From a virus: 60,411 nt of DNA. The translations under genes were made by a program, and so were the position numbers. Shown here piece after piece: positions 8,880-17,826 of the stretch; position 1 is the first letter of the stretch, and every line of letters begins with the position of its first letter. The stretch spans positions 1 to 60,411 of IMG/VR virus record IMGVR_UViG_3300009370_000029; one strand, given 5' to 3'. The notes beneath the pieces are model-generated. The model saw only the letters and a program-made list of their open reading frames with translations. It searched no databases and was not told where the DNA came from.

Positions 8880-9434
8880 CTAATGCATCTCCTTAACAGA
8901 ATCACAAATCCCTAATGCCAAAGCCTCTTTGGCAGTCAACCAACGATCCTCAGGAGGAAGCAAATATTCTCGAATCTTTTTGACAGTCAACCCTGTACAC
9001 TTTCTGTAATGCTCAATCATTTGTTTAGTCGTAATATCAAATCCCTTTGTAGCGGCAAACAACTCATGTTCTTTCCCATACGCTCCCCACGAAAACTGAT
9101 GAGAGAGAATTGACGTGTTTGGAGTTAAAAGCCTTTTCCCCTTTTGCCCAGACATGAATATTAAAAGACCGGCACTTGCAACCTCACCAATACCAATCGT
9201 TGAAATTTTACATGTCGCTCCGCGCATTACATCGATTAAAGCAAACGCATCAGTCAAAGAACCCCCTGGTGAATTAACAATCAATTTCATTTCTACCAAA
9301 GGGTCTACTTCAAATTCATTTTTTAAAATCCATTCGATTGCAGGTTTACAAGTTTCGGCATTAATACCTCCCATGAGCAAATATATTCCTTTTTGCTCTA
9401 ATGTTCCGTTTTCTTCAATTATTGCGGTACTCAT
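8880..9434 (-). CDS. ClpP-like serine protease
   Basis: The 184-residue protein follows the ClpP fold: [15 protein letters not shown], the nucleophile segment [14 protein letters not shown] (Ser near residue 87), ILSHQFSWG with the catalytic His, and [19 protein letters not shown] near the C-terminus with the probable Asp. ClpP forms tetradecameric chambers fed by host AAA+ unfoldases; phage copies could modify host proteolysis. The gene sits between 43 and uvsX, as in other environmental T4-like genomes. Whether it assembles with host ClpP is unknown. Confidence 0.85.
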   Translation of the reverse strand: MSTAIIEENGTLEQKGIYLLMGGINAETCKPAIEWILKNEFEVDPLVEMKLIVNSPGGSLTDAFALIDVMRGATCKISTIGIGEVASAGLLIFMSGQKGKRLLTPNTSILSHQFSWGAYGKEHELFAATKGFDITTKQMIEHYRKCTGLTVKKIREYLLPPEDRWLTAKEALALGICDSVKEMH

Positions 9435-9443
9435 AATAATCTC

Positions 9444-12017
9444 CTATCCAAAAAAATCTTCCAACGTAGATGTTTTCTCTGCTTTCCAGCCAACCTTTTT
9501 CAGAATAACATCCAAAGGATCGACAAAGGCTTTCTGAAATTGTTTATCATAATCAATATATTTCCCCAATTCAAATTCTTTAGGTAAGGCATTGCTAATC
9601 GAAATCACCGACTCATGAATAGTATTGGGCTCTTTCAGATATACAAACTTAATCTTATCTCCGTTCTGAATCATTGGATAAACCTTAGTTAAGCCATGTT
9701 TTACCAATAGGTTATTATATACCAATGCACCCTTGACGTGAATAGGTGTTCCTTTTGTATAAACTTCTCTGCCTCCTTTGTATTTTTCTATGCCATTAAT
9801 ACCTCTAGGAAACGAAACATCTTCTGCTGATAGATCATAAAACTCTTTCCGAAACTCTTCGATAAATTCAATGATGTCGTCTTCGGTTTTATTCATCATA
9901 ATTCTCATGGCTTCGCGAATCTTCTCTCGGCACGAACCTGGAGTAGACGATTTGACCGCTTCAATGCCCATCATCTTTAGCTTAGGTTCGGCATATCTTA
10001 CACCTTCGCTATCATGCACATTCAGAACATATCTTTTCTTTGCAGTCCACAACCCTTTATCTGCAATCACCTCTCGTTTCATGAACATCTTTTGGTCATA
10101 GGCGTTTACATACTCAGCCAACACCAAATACGACATATCAATAAAAGGTTCTAATTTTTGGGAACTAATTTTATCGAGAAAATTTACAATCTTTTCTTTC
10201 GGCGCACCATTCGGAAAGACTGAATCAACGAGTTTATCGAATGTGATGTATATACTGTCAGTATCACTAGCCACGATATAATCTTCATCTTTTGTTTCCA
10301 ATATTCTATTGAGATAACTATTTACCTGACTTTCAATCCATCGAATTGAAAGTTGTCCGGCTGTTGTGACAGCCTCGGCCTGGCGCGTATCATAGAATCT
10401 AAAGTATTGATTGCCCAACATACCATAGGCCGAGTTCAATTGAACCTTTCTGGCCAATTGAATATTATTATATCGCGCAATATCATTCGTGTATTTTTGA
10501 TAAAGATGATTCTTTCCTTCTGCGACTGTATTAGCCTTACCGACACTTTCGAGTTTCTTTTGTGCCTCAATCATCAACTTCTTGTATTCACTTCTTTGCT
10601 CATACAACTCTTCCATCATCACAGGAAGGAATCCCCGAACATCTTTTCGGAAGAATTCATAGTTTGGCGTCACCGTCAAGTTATGTTTTTCGAGCGAACT
10701 AGTATCAAAAATCTGACCAATAATATTATCAATACCCGCAATTGTCTTGTGTGGCCCAAGGCTTAGACTATCTACCACTTCCTTTGGGGCCTGGTCTCTC
10801 GGCACCAACGTCTCTGGAGAAATATTGTACTGCATAATCAAATGAGGATAAAGTGAATTCAAGTCAAACGAAACAATCCAATTGTGCATTCCCACCATAG
10901 GTTCTTTTACATATGCGCCTGAATAAGGAGCAATCTTTTCTGTTCGATCTTTCTGGGGAATGACAACATTCTTTTTTCTCAAGTGATTATAAATCATTGC
11001 ATCCCACATACGCACTTGTGAGAACACATCATTATAATTTACCTTTGCGGAATAGGCCAACGCAAGAATCATGTCAATAAACTTCATCTTGTCATCTAAT
11101 TGCTCTACAAGCTCCACATCCTTGATATTATAATCAATGAATTTCTCGTAATCCTGTGCATACAATCTATGTAACGAACCATACTCGTCATATGAGAGTT
11201 TTCGTTCGCCCAATTCTACATGAGCAATATGGTCGAGTCGATAACTCTCTTGCTGTGTATATGTAAATTTCTTATACAACTCCATGTAATCGAGAATACA
11301 AGTACCGACAAGATTAATGGCGTTCTGTTCTCGCCCAAGAACAATAGCCTTACGGACGGACAAACGTCCCCAAGGGCTCAGGCGTCGAGCCATCTTTTCG
11401 TTAAATACGTTGGTAATCCTATTAACAAGATATGGAATATCAAAAAATTGGACGTTCCATCCCGTAATAATATCGGGATCTATTTTTTGCCAACATGAAA
11501 TGAATGCATCTATTAGATGTTCTTCATCTTCGCATTTGATGTATTTTACATTTTCTCGTTTTGCTGTATACTCACCGCACCCAAAGACCCAAAATACGTC
11601 ATTATGTTTTATTGTAATTGCAGTAATTTCTTCAGATGCCACATCAGGATCTGGAAACCCATTCTTAGAATCTACCTCGATGTCGAGATAGATGATAGAA
11701 ATTAAATCCTTATCATACTCAAGGCCATTGCCGTATATGTCACCAATGTAACAATATTGAAAATTATCATTTCCGTATATCTCAAACCCACTTACTCCTT
11801 TATATTTCTTTATAAAATTTCTTGTTTCCTTAATCGAGCCGGGATTAACTGCCCCAACTTTCTTACCCTCAAGAGTAGAATACTTTGTTTCCTTGTTAGT
11901 GGGAACAAATACCGTAGGGTAGTATTCTATTTTATCGCTTCGCCGCTTACCATCCACGACGCCGCGAAACATAATATTATCACCAACGCATTGAACGTTT
12001 GTATAAAAGTTTTTCAT
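9444..12017 (-). CDS. 43: gp43 family B DNA polymerase
   Basis: The 857-residue replicative polymerase has an N-terminal 3'-5' exonuclease with DIE at residues 112-114 (the T4 positions) and YNIKDVELV as a later exonuclease motif. The polymerase motifs are DLNSLYPHLI (A), KVQLNSAYGMLGN (B) and ASDTDSIY (C). The C-terminus TLEDFFG resembles the clamp-binding tail that docks on gp45. A consensus promoter ends only about 8 nt before the ATG and no Shine-Dalgarno is visible, so a leaderless or near-leaderless early mRNA is likely. Confidence 0.96.
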   Translation of the reverse strand: MKNFYTNVQCVGDNIMFRGVVDGKRRSDKIEYYPTVFVPTNKETKYSTLEGKKVGAVNPGSIKETRNFIKKYKGVSGFEIYGNDNFQYCYIGDIYGNGLEYDKDLISIIYLDIEVDSKNGFPDPDVASEEITAITIKHNDVFWVFGCGEYTAKRENVKYIKCEDEEHLIDAFISCWQKIDPDIITGWNVQFFDIPYLVNRITNVFNEKMARRLSPWGRLSVRKAIVLGREQNAINLVGTCILDYMELYKKFTYTQQESYRLDHIAHVELGERKLSYDEYGSLHRLYAQDYEKFIDYNIKDVELVEQLDDKMKFIDMILALAYSAKVNYNDVFSQVRMWDAMIYNHLRKKNVVIPQKDRTEKIAPYSGAYVKEPMVGMHNWIVSFDLNSLYPHLIMQYNISPETLVPRDQAPKEVVDSLSLGPHKTIAGIDNIIGQIFDTSSLEKHNLTVTPNYEFFRKDVRGFLPVMMEELYEQRSEYKKLMIEAQKKLESVGKANTVAEGKNHLYQKYTNDIARYNNIQLARKVQLNSAYGMLGNQYFRFYDTRQAEAVTTAGQLSIRWIESQVNSYLNRILETKDEDYIVASDTDSIYITFDKLVDSVFPNGAPKEKIVNFLDKISSQKLEPFIDMSYLVLAEYVNAYDQKMFMKREVIADKGLWTAKKRYVLNVHDSEGVRYAEPKLKMMGIEAVKSSTPGSCREKIREAMRIMMNKTEDDIIEFIEEFRKEFYDLSAEDVSFPRGINGIEKYKGGREVYTKGTPIHVKGALVYNNLLVKHGLTKVYPMIQNGDKIKFVYLKEPNTIHESVISISNALPKEFELGKYIDYDKQFQKAFVDPLDVILKKVGWKAEKTSTLEDFFG

Positions 12018-12052
12018 GTATTATAGTATAGCACGTTTTTCTAAAGTGTCAA
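12018..12052 (-). promoter_or_regulatory. Sigma70-type promoter for gene 43
   Basis: Read on the minus strand, TTGACA (12047-12052) is followed after 16 bp by TATACT (12025-12030). The predicted start of transcription falls at or next to the A of the gene 43 ATG. The promoter overlaps the stop codon of the Sm-like gene. Confidence 0.75.
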
Positions 12053-12373
12053 CTCTTTTTTACTTGGTGTTATAATACCACTTCCATGTGCGCTGCTATA
12101 TTCATTGCGTAATTCTTCTATTGGGGTAATCTCAAATAGAACATGCCTTTCATTAATAGTAACAGAATCCTCATCTGAATGAGGAATCAGACTAACCATA
12201 ACCAATTTAGGAATCTTAGGATCGTCTTCCCTAGGAACCCATCTCAATACCGCAGGATCTTTAATGATATAAGCCGGTTCCAACAGGCCTGTTGCCACCT
12301 CTACAAGTTTATGCTCGACATCACCAAGAATCTCTTCGCCAGAAATCAACCTCAAAAGTTTTATGTTACTCAT
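12041..12373 (-). CDS. Sm-like (LSm-type) small protein, copy 1
   Basis: The 110-residue protein begins MSNIKLLRLISGEEILGDVE, a five-strand barrel opening typical of Sm/LSm-like domains (KLISGE.I.G.V). A second protein of the same type (VIKLISGETVIAEVD) lies at 53248-53688 beside gene 55, so the genome holds two paralogues, both next to replication or transcription genes. Bacterial and phage Sm-like proteins often bind RNA; the function here is unknown. The stop overlaps the gene 43 promoter. Confidence 0.65.
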   Translation of the reverse strand: MSNIKLLRLISGEEILGDVEHKLVEVATGLLEPAYIIKDPAVLRWVPREDDPKIPKLVMVSLIPHSDEDSVTINERHVLFEITPIEELRNEYSSAHGSGIITPSKKELTL

Positions 12374-12376
12374 AAT

Positions 12377-13060
12377 TCACTCCTCATTTGCTCCTATTTT
12401 ATATGATGGTAGTTTCATTTGTGTGAGTGGTCCAACAATACCATCAGGCGTCAAACCATTCTCTTTTTGAAAAAATATAACTGACTGTGCAGTCTGTTGC
12501 CCATAAACTCCATCTACTGCAATTTGCATTTTATATGGACGTAAAAACACATTCAAATTTTTCTGAAGTGTCACAACCTCAGAACCCACGTCAAACATGT
12601 CCAAATACTTTGGCCTAACAATAGGCCCCAATTTACCGTGTGAATCTAGCGACAACACTTCCTTATAATCAAACACCGGGCATGATTTTGTCGAAACTTC
12701 ACAATGCCCATGAAATGTAATTTCCCCATTATACGCATCATTAATTTTTCTGCAAAATATCTGAAGATTGTCAAATTGATTATATGTAAAATCAGTCTTT
12801 CTCAATCCATGTAGACAAATAGCAATTGTTCCTGTATTGGGTCTCTGGGCAGCTGGAACTTTTTCTACTGGTCTTCCGATTTGCACCTCTCCATTAAAGG
12901 GTAAAAAATAATGATATCCTATATCAATCCATCCTCTCTCCTTATGCCATGCTCTAATCACGCTCACCTTTCCATAATCAGGATTAGAAGAGGCAGAACA
13001 ATGAATAAAAACTCTGTCAACTTTACGTTTAGGTTTTACAAAATCAATCATAATATACAT
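12377..13060 (-). CDS. Endolysin: N-acetylmuramoyl-L-alanine amidase with peptidoglycan-binding domain
   Basis: The 227-residue lysin has an N-terminal Amidase_2/T7-lysozyme-like domain. Candidate zinc ligands are His in VFIHCSASS (near residue 20), His in EITFHGHCEVS and Cys in KSCPVFD; GYHY gives the usual tyrosine. Residues about 160-220 form a PG_binding_1 domain (VVTLQKNLN... VDGVYGQQTAQSVIFFQ..NGL..DGIVG). It cleaves the amide bond between MurNAc and the stem peptide. ATGs at codons 1 and 4 are both possible starts and neither has a strong ribosome site. Holin/spanin candidates are far away, near 40 kb. Confidence 0.9.
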   Translation of the reverse strand: MYIMIDFVKPKRKVDRVFIHCSASSNPDYGKVSVIRAWHKERGWIDIGYHYFLPFNGEVQIGRPVEKVPAAQRPNTGTIAICLHGLRKTDFTYNQFDNLQIFCRKINDAYNGEITFHGHCEVSTKSCPVFDYKEVLSLDSHGKLGPIVRPKYLDMFDVGSEVVTLQKNLNVFLRPYKMQIAVDGVYGQQTAQSVIFFQKENGLTPDGIVGPLTQMKLPSYKIGANEE

Positions 13061-13070
13061 TAATATGTAT

Positions 13071-13103
13071 GCGAAAAGGAAGGCGGCAAACCTTCCTTTT
13101 CGC
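13071..13103 (-). terminator. Hairpin downstream of hsp20
   Basis: A 13-bp perfect stem, GCGAAAAGGAAGG with CCTTCCTTTTCGC, lies between the hsp20 stop and the endolysin start. The 3' arm on the minus strand is U-rich but there is no clean U-run after it, so it may terminate only partly or protect the mRNA end. Confidence 0.55.
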
Positions 13104-13119
13104 TACACATCACCTTTTC

Positions 13120-13617
13120 TTATTCATTTAGTTGTACAGGATCTCCGCCAGTTGAGGCGCCATTGATAGTAATTTTCTTTGGCTTCTTTTCCTCGGGGAT
13201 CTCGTTCACCAAGGATATAATAAGAAGCCCATTTACAAAAGAGGCTTCTGTTACCTTAATGGTCGGGCTGAGCGTCCATGAACGTTTGAAATTGCGGGCT
13301 GCAATTCCTTGATGGACATACTCGGCAGAATCGGCACTATGATCCTTGGCAGACTCGACAGTAAGGGTGTCTTCCTTTACAGTCACATCAATTTCTTCTG
13401 CTGCAAATCCAGCCAAGGCAATCTCAATAGCAAAGCTATCATAATCATCATTCCTTACAATATTGTACGGAGGATATGAAGTTGCCTGGGCTGAACCTAC
13501 TCCAGACGAAACAAGTCGGTCAAAGAGTTGGTCGAATCCCAGAAGGAATGGATCGTTTCTCAGTTGAGTAACAATCGTGGGGAGGTGTTCCGAGGTAAAT
13601 CTTGTGGTAGTAACCAT
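13120..13617 (-). CDS. hsp20: Small heat-shock protein (Hsp20/alpha-crystallin family)
   Basis: The 165-residue protein has an alpha-crystallin domain: YPPYNIVRNDDYDSFAIEIALAGF starts the domain (split here: VRNDDYD, IEIALAGF), IDVTVKEDTLTVE is the central strand pair, and NGLLIISLVNEIPE carries the conserved hydrophobic strand. PKKITI is the C-terminal I-x-I-like motif. Hsp20 proteins hold unfolded clients; phage copies are widespread in T4-like cyanophages and may assist head or tail assembly. The SD AAGGAG lies in a possible small hairpin in the 5' leader. Confidence 0.92.
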   Translation of the reverse strand: MVTTTRFTSEHLPTIVTQLRNDPFLLGFDQLFDRLVSSGVGSAQATSYPPYNIVRNDDYDSFAIEIALAGFAAEEIDVTVKEDTLTVESAKDHSADSAEYVHQGIAARNFKRSWTLSPTIKVTEASFVNGLLIISLVNEIPEEKKPKKITINGASTGGDPVQLNE

Positions 13618-13625
13618 ATTATTTT

Positions 13626-13638
13626 CTCCTTATAGAAA
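13626..13638 (-). promoter_or_regulatory. Possible SD-sequestering hairpin in hsp20 leader
   Basis: On the minus strand TTTCT, ATA, AGGAG form a 5-bp U-rich stem that covers the ribosome site, in the style of small RNA thermometers. A second hairpin with stem GATAGA/TCTATC lies just upstream (13655-13680). Confidence 0.3.
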
Positions 13639-13684
13639 GCAAGATTCATTTTTTGATAGACCCGACTTTCGGCATCTATCGTAC

Positions 13685-14188
13685 TTATTTAGTGCCTGTA
13701 GAACCAAAACCTCCGGCACGCGAGGTTTTTCTTTCGGGTCTTTTATCAAGCACCGAAAAGAAACATCCTTTATTCTGAACCAATTCTGCTTGGCAAATAC
13801 GATCTCCAGATTTAATGCTGACGGATCGTTGTGAATGATTGGTCATAGCCACAAACACAGGCTCGACATAATCGGCATCAATTATCCCTTCACAATTGGC
13901 AAGCGTCAATCCTTTTTTGAGTGCAAGGCCCGAACGAGGATGTAGCCGTATTGAATACCCAAACGGAATATCAAATATAATACCCGTAGGGACTAGGACT
14001 CTTTCATCGTGAGCAATCCATAGTTCACCAACATTGCTCTTTACCCACGGATCTCCCCAAGGTGAGAAGGCCTTTATATCTGTTCCATCATGAAGCCATG
14101 CCCTCAAATCAAAACATGCCGATAGTTCCGTCGCATACTCAAGGTCTGCCACATCTTCGCCCAACTTAAAATACTTCACTAAATTCAT
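13685..14188 (-). CDS. dut: dUTPase (trimeric dut family)
   Basis: The 167-residue protein shows the five dUTPase motifs: ACFDLRA (1), HPRSGLALKKGL (2), EGIIDADY with the catalytic-water Asp (3), GDRICQAEL (4) and RAGGFGSTG (5), the P-loop-like tail that closes over the triphosphate. It hydrolyses dUTP to dUMP, limiting uracil in phage DNA and supplying dTMP synthesis. It sits between hsp20 and regA, separated from regA by 3 nt. Confidence 0.94.
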   Translation of the reverse strand: MNLVKYFKLGEDVADLEYATELSACFDLRAWLHDGTDIKAFSPWGDPWVKSNVGELWIAHDERVLVPTGIIFDIPFGYSIRLHPRSGLALKKGLTLANCEGIIDADYVEPVFVAMTNHSQRSVSIKSGDRICQAELVQNKGCFFSVLDKRPERKTSRAGGFGSTGTK

Positions 14189-14191
14189 TGT

Positions 14192-14614
14192 CTAATTCTT
14201 ACGATTTCCTATATTATATTTGGTCTGCAAATTCCATTCACTCTTGGCTTTATGTGATATGATCTTTATTTGATTCAAAGGAACGATTGGGTCCTGTGAC
14301 TTTTTGACATCTACCAAAGACACCAAACCCCATTCGGCTAATAAATTCGATACTGTGTTCCTTCTTGCAATGTCATTATCAGATATGTCAGTAGGCTTTC
14401 CGTCTAAGGCAAAAAGCTCCTTAAAGTGTACGATGTAATACTTACCTTTCTTGTGTAATATGTGACAAGACTGGAATAGGGTTTTGTCTTTTCTACTCGA
14501 CACGCCTATTCGGGTAAGTGTTTCGCGAACCTTTAAAAAATCATCCTGTTCTTCTAACTCAACCTCAATCAGTTCTTCCAGATCTACTGGAACGACTTTT
14601 CGTTCTTCTGTCAT
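14192..14614 (-). CDS. regA: RegA translational repressor
   Basis: The 140-residue protein contains the RegA core LKVRETLTRIGV, TLFQSCHILHKKGKYYIVHF and KELFALDG. T4 RegA binds start regions of early mRNAs, including its own and gene 44, and blocks ribosome loading. The 22-residue acidic N-terminal extension is longer than in T4. Its start overlaps gene 62 by 50 nt, consistent with the T4 order 44-62-regA-43. Dut and hsp20 are inserted between regA and 43 here. Confidence 0.92.
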   Translation of the reverse strand: MTEERKVVPVDLEELIEVELEEQDDFLKVRETLTRIGVSSRKDKTLFQSCHILHKKGKYYIVHFKELFALDGKPTDISDNDIARRNTVSNLLAEWGLVSLVDVKKSQDPIVPLNQIKIISHKAKSEWNLQTKYNIGNRKN

Positions 14615-14996
14615 TTTTCAACCCACCTTTATTCAAACTTTCATGAATAAATGACAGTTGTTCGCCTGATAAAATACCTAAAACTTCCTTGGCTTTCTGG
14701 TCGCTATAGCCATAATAATCTTTGATTGCATCTATATTCTTATTCTCTTCAGGCTTCAACCATCTACTAAATCTCTTTTTCGACCTAATGGTATTTAGCA
14801 AATAGTCAAATTGAAGTTTATGATCTGCGTGCGCGCGACGATTCACCTCGTTTGCATACATTACAGTATCTATAAAATAGGAAAGGGTACGATTGACGAC
14901 AAACGGGGGATATTCCCTTTCTGTCAAGGGATCATTATCCATCAGATTCTCTTTTGACTGATTAACAGCCTTTAAGAAATCACCCAGTTTCGCCAT
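14565..14996 (-). CDS. 62: gp62 clamp-loader small subunit
   Basis: The 143-residue protein is assigned to gp62 from position between 44 and regA and from the helical body with SYFIDTVMYANEVNRR and IDAIKDYYGYSDQKAKEVL. It is somewhat shorter than T4 gp62 (187 residues). It forms a 4:1 complex with gp44 that loads the gp45 clamp. It overlaps both neighbours, the deoxyribosyltransferase-like gene by 17 nt and regA by 50 nt. Confidence 0.82.
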   Translation of the reverse strand: MAKLGDFLKAVNQSKENLMDNDPLTEREYPPFVVNRTLSYFIDTVMYANEVNRRAHADHKLQFDYLLNTIRSKKRFSRWLKPEENKNIDAIKDYYGYSDQKAKEVLGILSGEQLSFIHESLNKGGLKNDRRTKSRSSRSGRTD

Positions 14997-15525
14997 CGTT
15001 TTTCTCTTTCTGTTTTTGGACTATATTCCTGTAATCGTCAAGCGAAAGATCGCCCTTATAGTGAGTCTCTGAAAACTGTTCATTAACTTCATCAGTTGTA
15101 AGATCAGCAACAGGAGCGCCCGCATGAACCACAAATTGATTCACAAACTCATCCTTTGCAGAACGTACTTTATATAGAATAGGAATATTATGTTCAGAAG
15201 CAAATTTATGCTCGATTAATGTTCCCTTTCCTTTCTTCCAACCTGGGCAAAAGAAAATTGCATCGCATTTACTGATAATAGCCAAGTCAGATGAAATGGT
15301 ATCATCATATGTAATTATACCATCTTCGTATGCCCACTCATCATTTTCAATCGGGCAAATGACAGCCCAACCCTTTTTCATGAATTTAATGGAATGGTAT
15401 CGCATGATGTCACGATTCTTCCATTGCTCCTCTTTATTCAATGTGCCGCCATCACTATAACGACCTGCAATATAAATGACAGGTTTTAAATCAGAATTTG
15501 TGCTTGTATTCGTCCCACCAAACAT
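14980..15525 (-). CDS. Nucleoside 2-deoxyribosyltransferase-like protein (DUF4406 type)
   Basis: The 181-residue protein has the flavodoxin-like start PVIYIAGRYS, then RDIMRYHSIKFMKKGWAVICPIEN and SKCDAIFFCPGWKKGKGT, a pattern of the nucleoside deoxyribosyltransferase/DUF4406 group. These enzymes exchange or hydrolyse the base of deoxynucleosides. Its location inside the clamp-loader operon suggests a nucleotide-pool role, but the substrate is unknown. It overlaps the preceding and following genes by 35 and 17 nt. Confidence 0.7.
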   Translation of the reverse strand: MFGGTNTSTNSDLKPVIYIAGRYSDGGTLNKEEQWKNRDIMRYHSIKFMKKGWAVICPIENDEWAYEDGIITYDDTISSDLAIISKCDAIFFCPGWKKGKGTLIEHKFASEHNIPILYKVRSAKDEFVNQFVVHAGAPVADLTTDEVNEQFSETHYKGDLSLDDYRNIVQKQKEKNDGETG

Positions 15526-15826
15526 ATACGTCTCCGTTCTCCTTTATTTTTTGATCTTCATATGGCGCAGCATCTCTGCGATAAAGTTCCTGCTTCACAC
15601 ATTCCAATACGCCCATCGCTTCATTCAAATCTGCATAATGTGGAGTGTGTGATACTGTCTTGTCCTTCTTTTGATACAAGTAGCCCAGGACGATCTTAGT
15701 CAGAACATAATTAAGATCGCCTGGGCTTTTTGTACCATATCCAGTACCTTCAGAATGGAGCATCTGTACAATTGCAGTAATAAGAGCATCAAAATCTTCT
15801 CTTCTGGTAGCGGGGATGTAGGGCAT
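15491..15826 (-). CDS. Conserved small phage protein (DUF6899-like)
   Basis: The 111-residue protein begins MPYIPATRREDFDALI and ends with ELYRRDAAPYEDQKIKENGDVY. I recall this arrangement (GDLNY, then YRR..PYED.KI.ENGDV) from an uncharacterised family common in phages and some bacteria. There is no catalytic motif and the function is unknown. It is embedded between the HNH-like and deoxyribosyltransferase-like genes. Confidence 0.7.
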   Translation of the reverse strand: MPYIPATRREDFDALITAIVQMLHSEGTGYGTKSPGDLNYVLTKIVLGYLYQKKDKTVSHTPHYADLNEAMGVLECVKQELYRRDAAPYEDQKIKENGDVYVWWDEYKHKF

Positions 15827-15829
15827 TAT

Positions 15830-16192
15830 TTACCTCTCATTGCTGTCATAACATTCTACTATCGCTCTGGCTACTTGGACCGCTTGAAAATCAGTTCCAG
15901 TAGATTTAAGGCCATTGTACGCCATAATCACAACTTGTGTATTGGCAGAAGTATATCCCATCGAAGGATTAATCCGATCTATAGTAGGCGTATATATAGA
16001 CCGAGTTCCTTTTTTTCCATTCGCAGAAAAATCAAAGGGAATACCAGTCTTTTCACATAGACCGAAATTCAACTTATCTTCAATCTCATTTACATCTAAG
16101 TTAAATTTAATTCTCTTTTTCTTGGCACGCGACTTTGCGTGAGTAATAAGTCGATGCGCGCGGGCCCTCCGGCTTAGTACATTTTTTGCCAT
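15830..16192 (-). CDS. HNH-like endonuclease, putative free-standing homing nuclease
   Basis: The 120-residue protein has a basic N-terminus (RRARAHRLITHAKSRAKKKRIKF), a CEKTGIPF strand and the segment PTIDRINPSMGYTSANTQVV, typical of small HNH nucleases (DR.d...GYt..N). Only one clear cysteine is seen, so the structural zinc knuckle is incomplete. It is inserted between genes 44 and 62, which are adjacent in T4. Free-standing homing nucleases often occupy such places. It overlaps gene 44 by one base. Confidence 0.7.
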   Translation of the reverse strand: MAKNVLSRRARAHRLITHAKSRAKKKRIKFNLDVNEIEDKLNFGLCEKTGIPFDFSANGKKGTRSIYTPTIDRINPSMGYTSANTQVVIMAYNGLKSTGTDFQAVQVARAIVECYDSNER

Positions 16193-17130
16193 TACTTAAA
16201 TTCTCCTTCAACCATTAGTTCTGTTAAACACGCCACCAGGTTCAATTCCTGATCAGCGGCAAACGCAGACTTGTACTGATAGTCCGCGAGAGTTATCACC
16301 GTCTGCGGAATCGCATTCGGCTTGAGATAATCATATAGAGTATCGTAAATCTTTCGGTAGATCTTCTGAGGATCATTATCCACATTGAGGGCAACCCATT
16401 TACGCATCTCTCGAAAATTCTTTTCTTTCAGAGCAGCCATCAAATTTTTCAGATTAATGTCGGCAATCTGAACCAAAATGCCCGTATCGATTGTGCCGCT
16501 AACCGAATAGCGTTGAAGCTCATTTAAGACTCTTCGGAAATCGGGAAAGTGCTTTGTGATTAACTCGGCAATAACTTTCTTGTCGTATGTGATTCCTTCC
16601 TTATCCAGAATCTCGCTAACCCGATTCATGAACTGGGAGGCAACTTTCGCCCTTTCACTATTAGTGATCTTAAATTCGACTACCGAACATCGAGAATGAA
16701 TCGGTTCAATGATTCGATTCTTGAAATTGCAGGTGAAGATGAACCCACAGTTCCCGGCAAATTCTTCAATGAACCCGCGCATGGCTGGTTGTGTAGATTG
16801 AGGATTAAGATAATCTGCCTCATCGAGGATCACCATCTTACGAGATTCGGTGAAACTGACAGTCGATGCAAACTGTTTAATCTTGGTTCGCAGAACATCA
16901 ATGCCAGACTCTTCCGAACCATTGACCACAATGTAATCTGCATTAGTCATATTGCAAAGAGCCTTAGCCACAGTTGTCTTGCCTACGCCTGGTCCACCAG
17001 ACAGCAAGAGATTCGGGATCTTGTCTTGCAATGCAAATTCATTGAATGTAGTTTTCAATGAATTCGGCAAGATACATTCATCCACAGTCTTGGGGCGGTA
17101 CTTCTCCACCCAGAGAAAGTGCTGTTCCAT
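16192..17130 (-). CDS. 44: gp44 clamp-loader ATPase
   Basis: The 312-residue AAA+ protein has Walker A GGPGVGKT at residues 45-52, Walker B ILDEADYL near residue 100 and the SRC sensor/arginine-finger motif (HSRCSVVEF). With gp62 it opens the gp45 ring and closes it on primer-template DNA. It starts 12 nt after the gene 45 stop, as in T4 order 45-44-62. Confidence 0.95.
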   Translation of the reverse strand: MEQHFLWVEKYRPKTVDECILPNSLKTTFNEFALQDKIPNLLLSGGPGVGKTTVAKALCNMTNADYIVVNGSEESGIDVLRTKIKQFASTVSFTESRKMVILDEADYLNPQSTQPAMRGFIEEFAGNCGFIFTCNFKNRIIEPIHSRCSVVEFKITNSERAKVASQFMNRVSEILDKEGITYDKKVIAELITKHFPDFRRVLNELQRYSVSGTIDTGILVQIADINLKNLMAALKEKNFREMRKWVALNVDNDPQKIYRKIYDTLYDYLKPNAIPQTVITLADYQYKSAFAADQELNLVACLTELMVEGEFK

Positions 17131-17142
17131 TATAAATTATCC

Positions 17143-17826
17143 TTAGGAATCAGGATTGTCGTATTCGGACTCATTTTGTTCAACGGCCACAAAGTATTCT
17201 GCCTTGTGTCCATCGAAATAGGCAATTCCCTTCGAGGAAATCTTTACCTTATAATCATCTGGGATCAATTTCAAGTTATCAATCTTGAGAACCATCTTGA
17301 ATGACGCACCAGAAGGAATTTCTCCGTCTAGCTTTACCTTGTAATTGTTCGATGTGCTGTTCTTGACATCTGTAGCCACAGCCAAGAGATATTCTCTTGC
17401 ATCATCCAACGTAATAACAAGATTGGGAAGCCCAAGAATGTTAGCCGCCTTTTGCAGTTTATCTAATTTGGTTTTAGGCAATTCAAACTCAACATCACCG
17501 TCACACTCCAGTTTCTTTGCCGGAACTGTAATAATGGTGTTCGGATCGGCATAAACATATGTCAATCTTGTGGCGTCTTCGACAATCTCAACTGCATTCT
17601 CTCCGAACTCTAGTTCTGGCGAATCAAACAGGCTCAACGTACCAAGGAACTGGTTCAGGTCATAGATGCAAAATGGAGTGTCAAATTTCTCTGCCACAGT
17701 AGCTAATGCAAGCAATGTCTTGTTTGGTGAAATTGTTTTTAAATTATGACCAGGCTTTACTTGAAGCCCGTTGTTAATGGCAGCAAAGTTTTGCAATACC
17801 AAAAGTGTGTCACTAGATAGTTTCAT
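17143..17826 (-). CDS. 45: gp45 sliding clamp
   Basis: The 227-residue protein has the T4 gp45 length (228) and gene position. Recognisable parts are LLVLQNFAAINNGLQVKPG at the N-terminus, IYDLNQFLGTLSLF and the C-terminal FVAVEQNESEYDN. The trimeric clamp tethers gp43 and is also the mobile activator of gp55-dependent late transcription. A consensus promoter lies about 85-115 nt upstream, inside the preceding gene. Confidence 0.93.
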   Translation of the reverse strand: MKLSSDTLLVLQNFAAINNGLQVKPGHNLKTISPNKTLLALATVAEKFDTPFCIYDLNQFLGTLSLFDSPELEFGENAVEIVEDATRLTYVYADPNTIITVPAKKLECDGDVEFELPKTKLDKLQKAANILGLPNLVITLDDAREYLLAVATDVKNSTSNNYKVKLDGEIPSGASFKMVLKIDNLKLIPDDYKVKISSKGIAYFDGHKAEYFVAVEQNESEYDNPDS

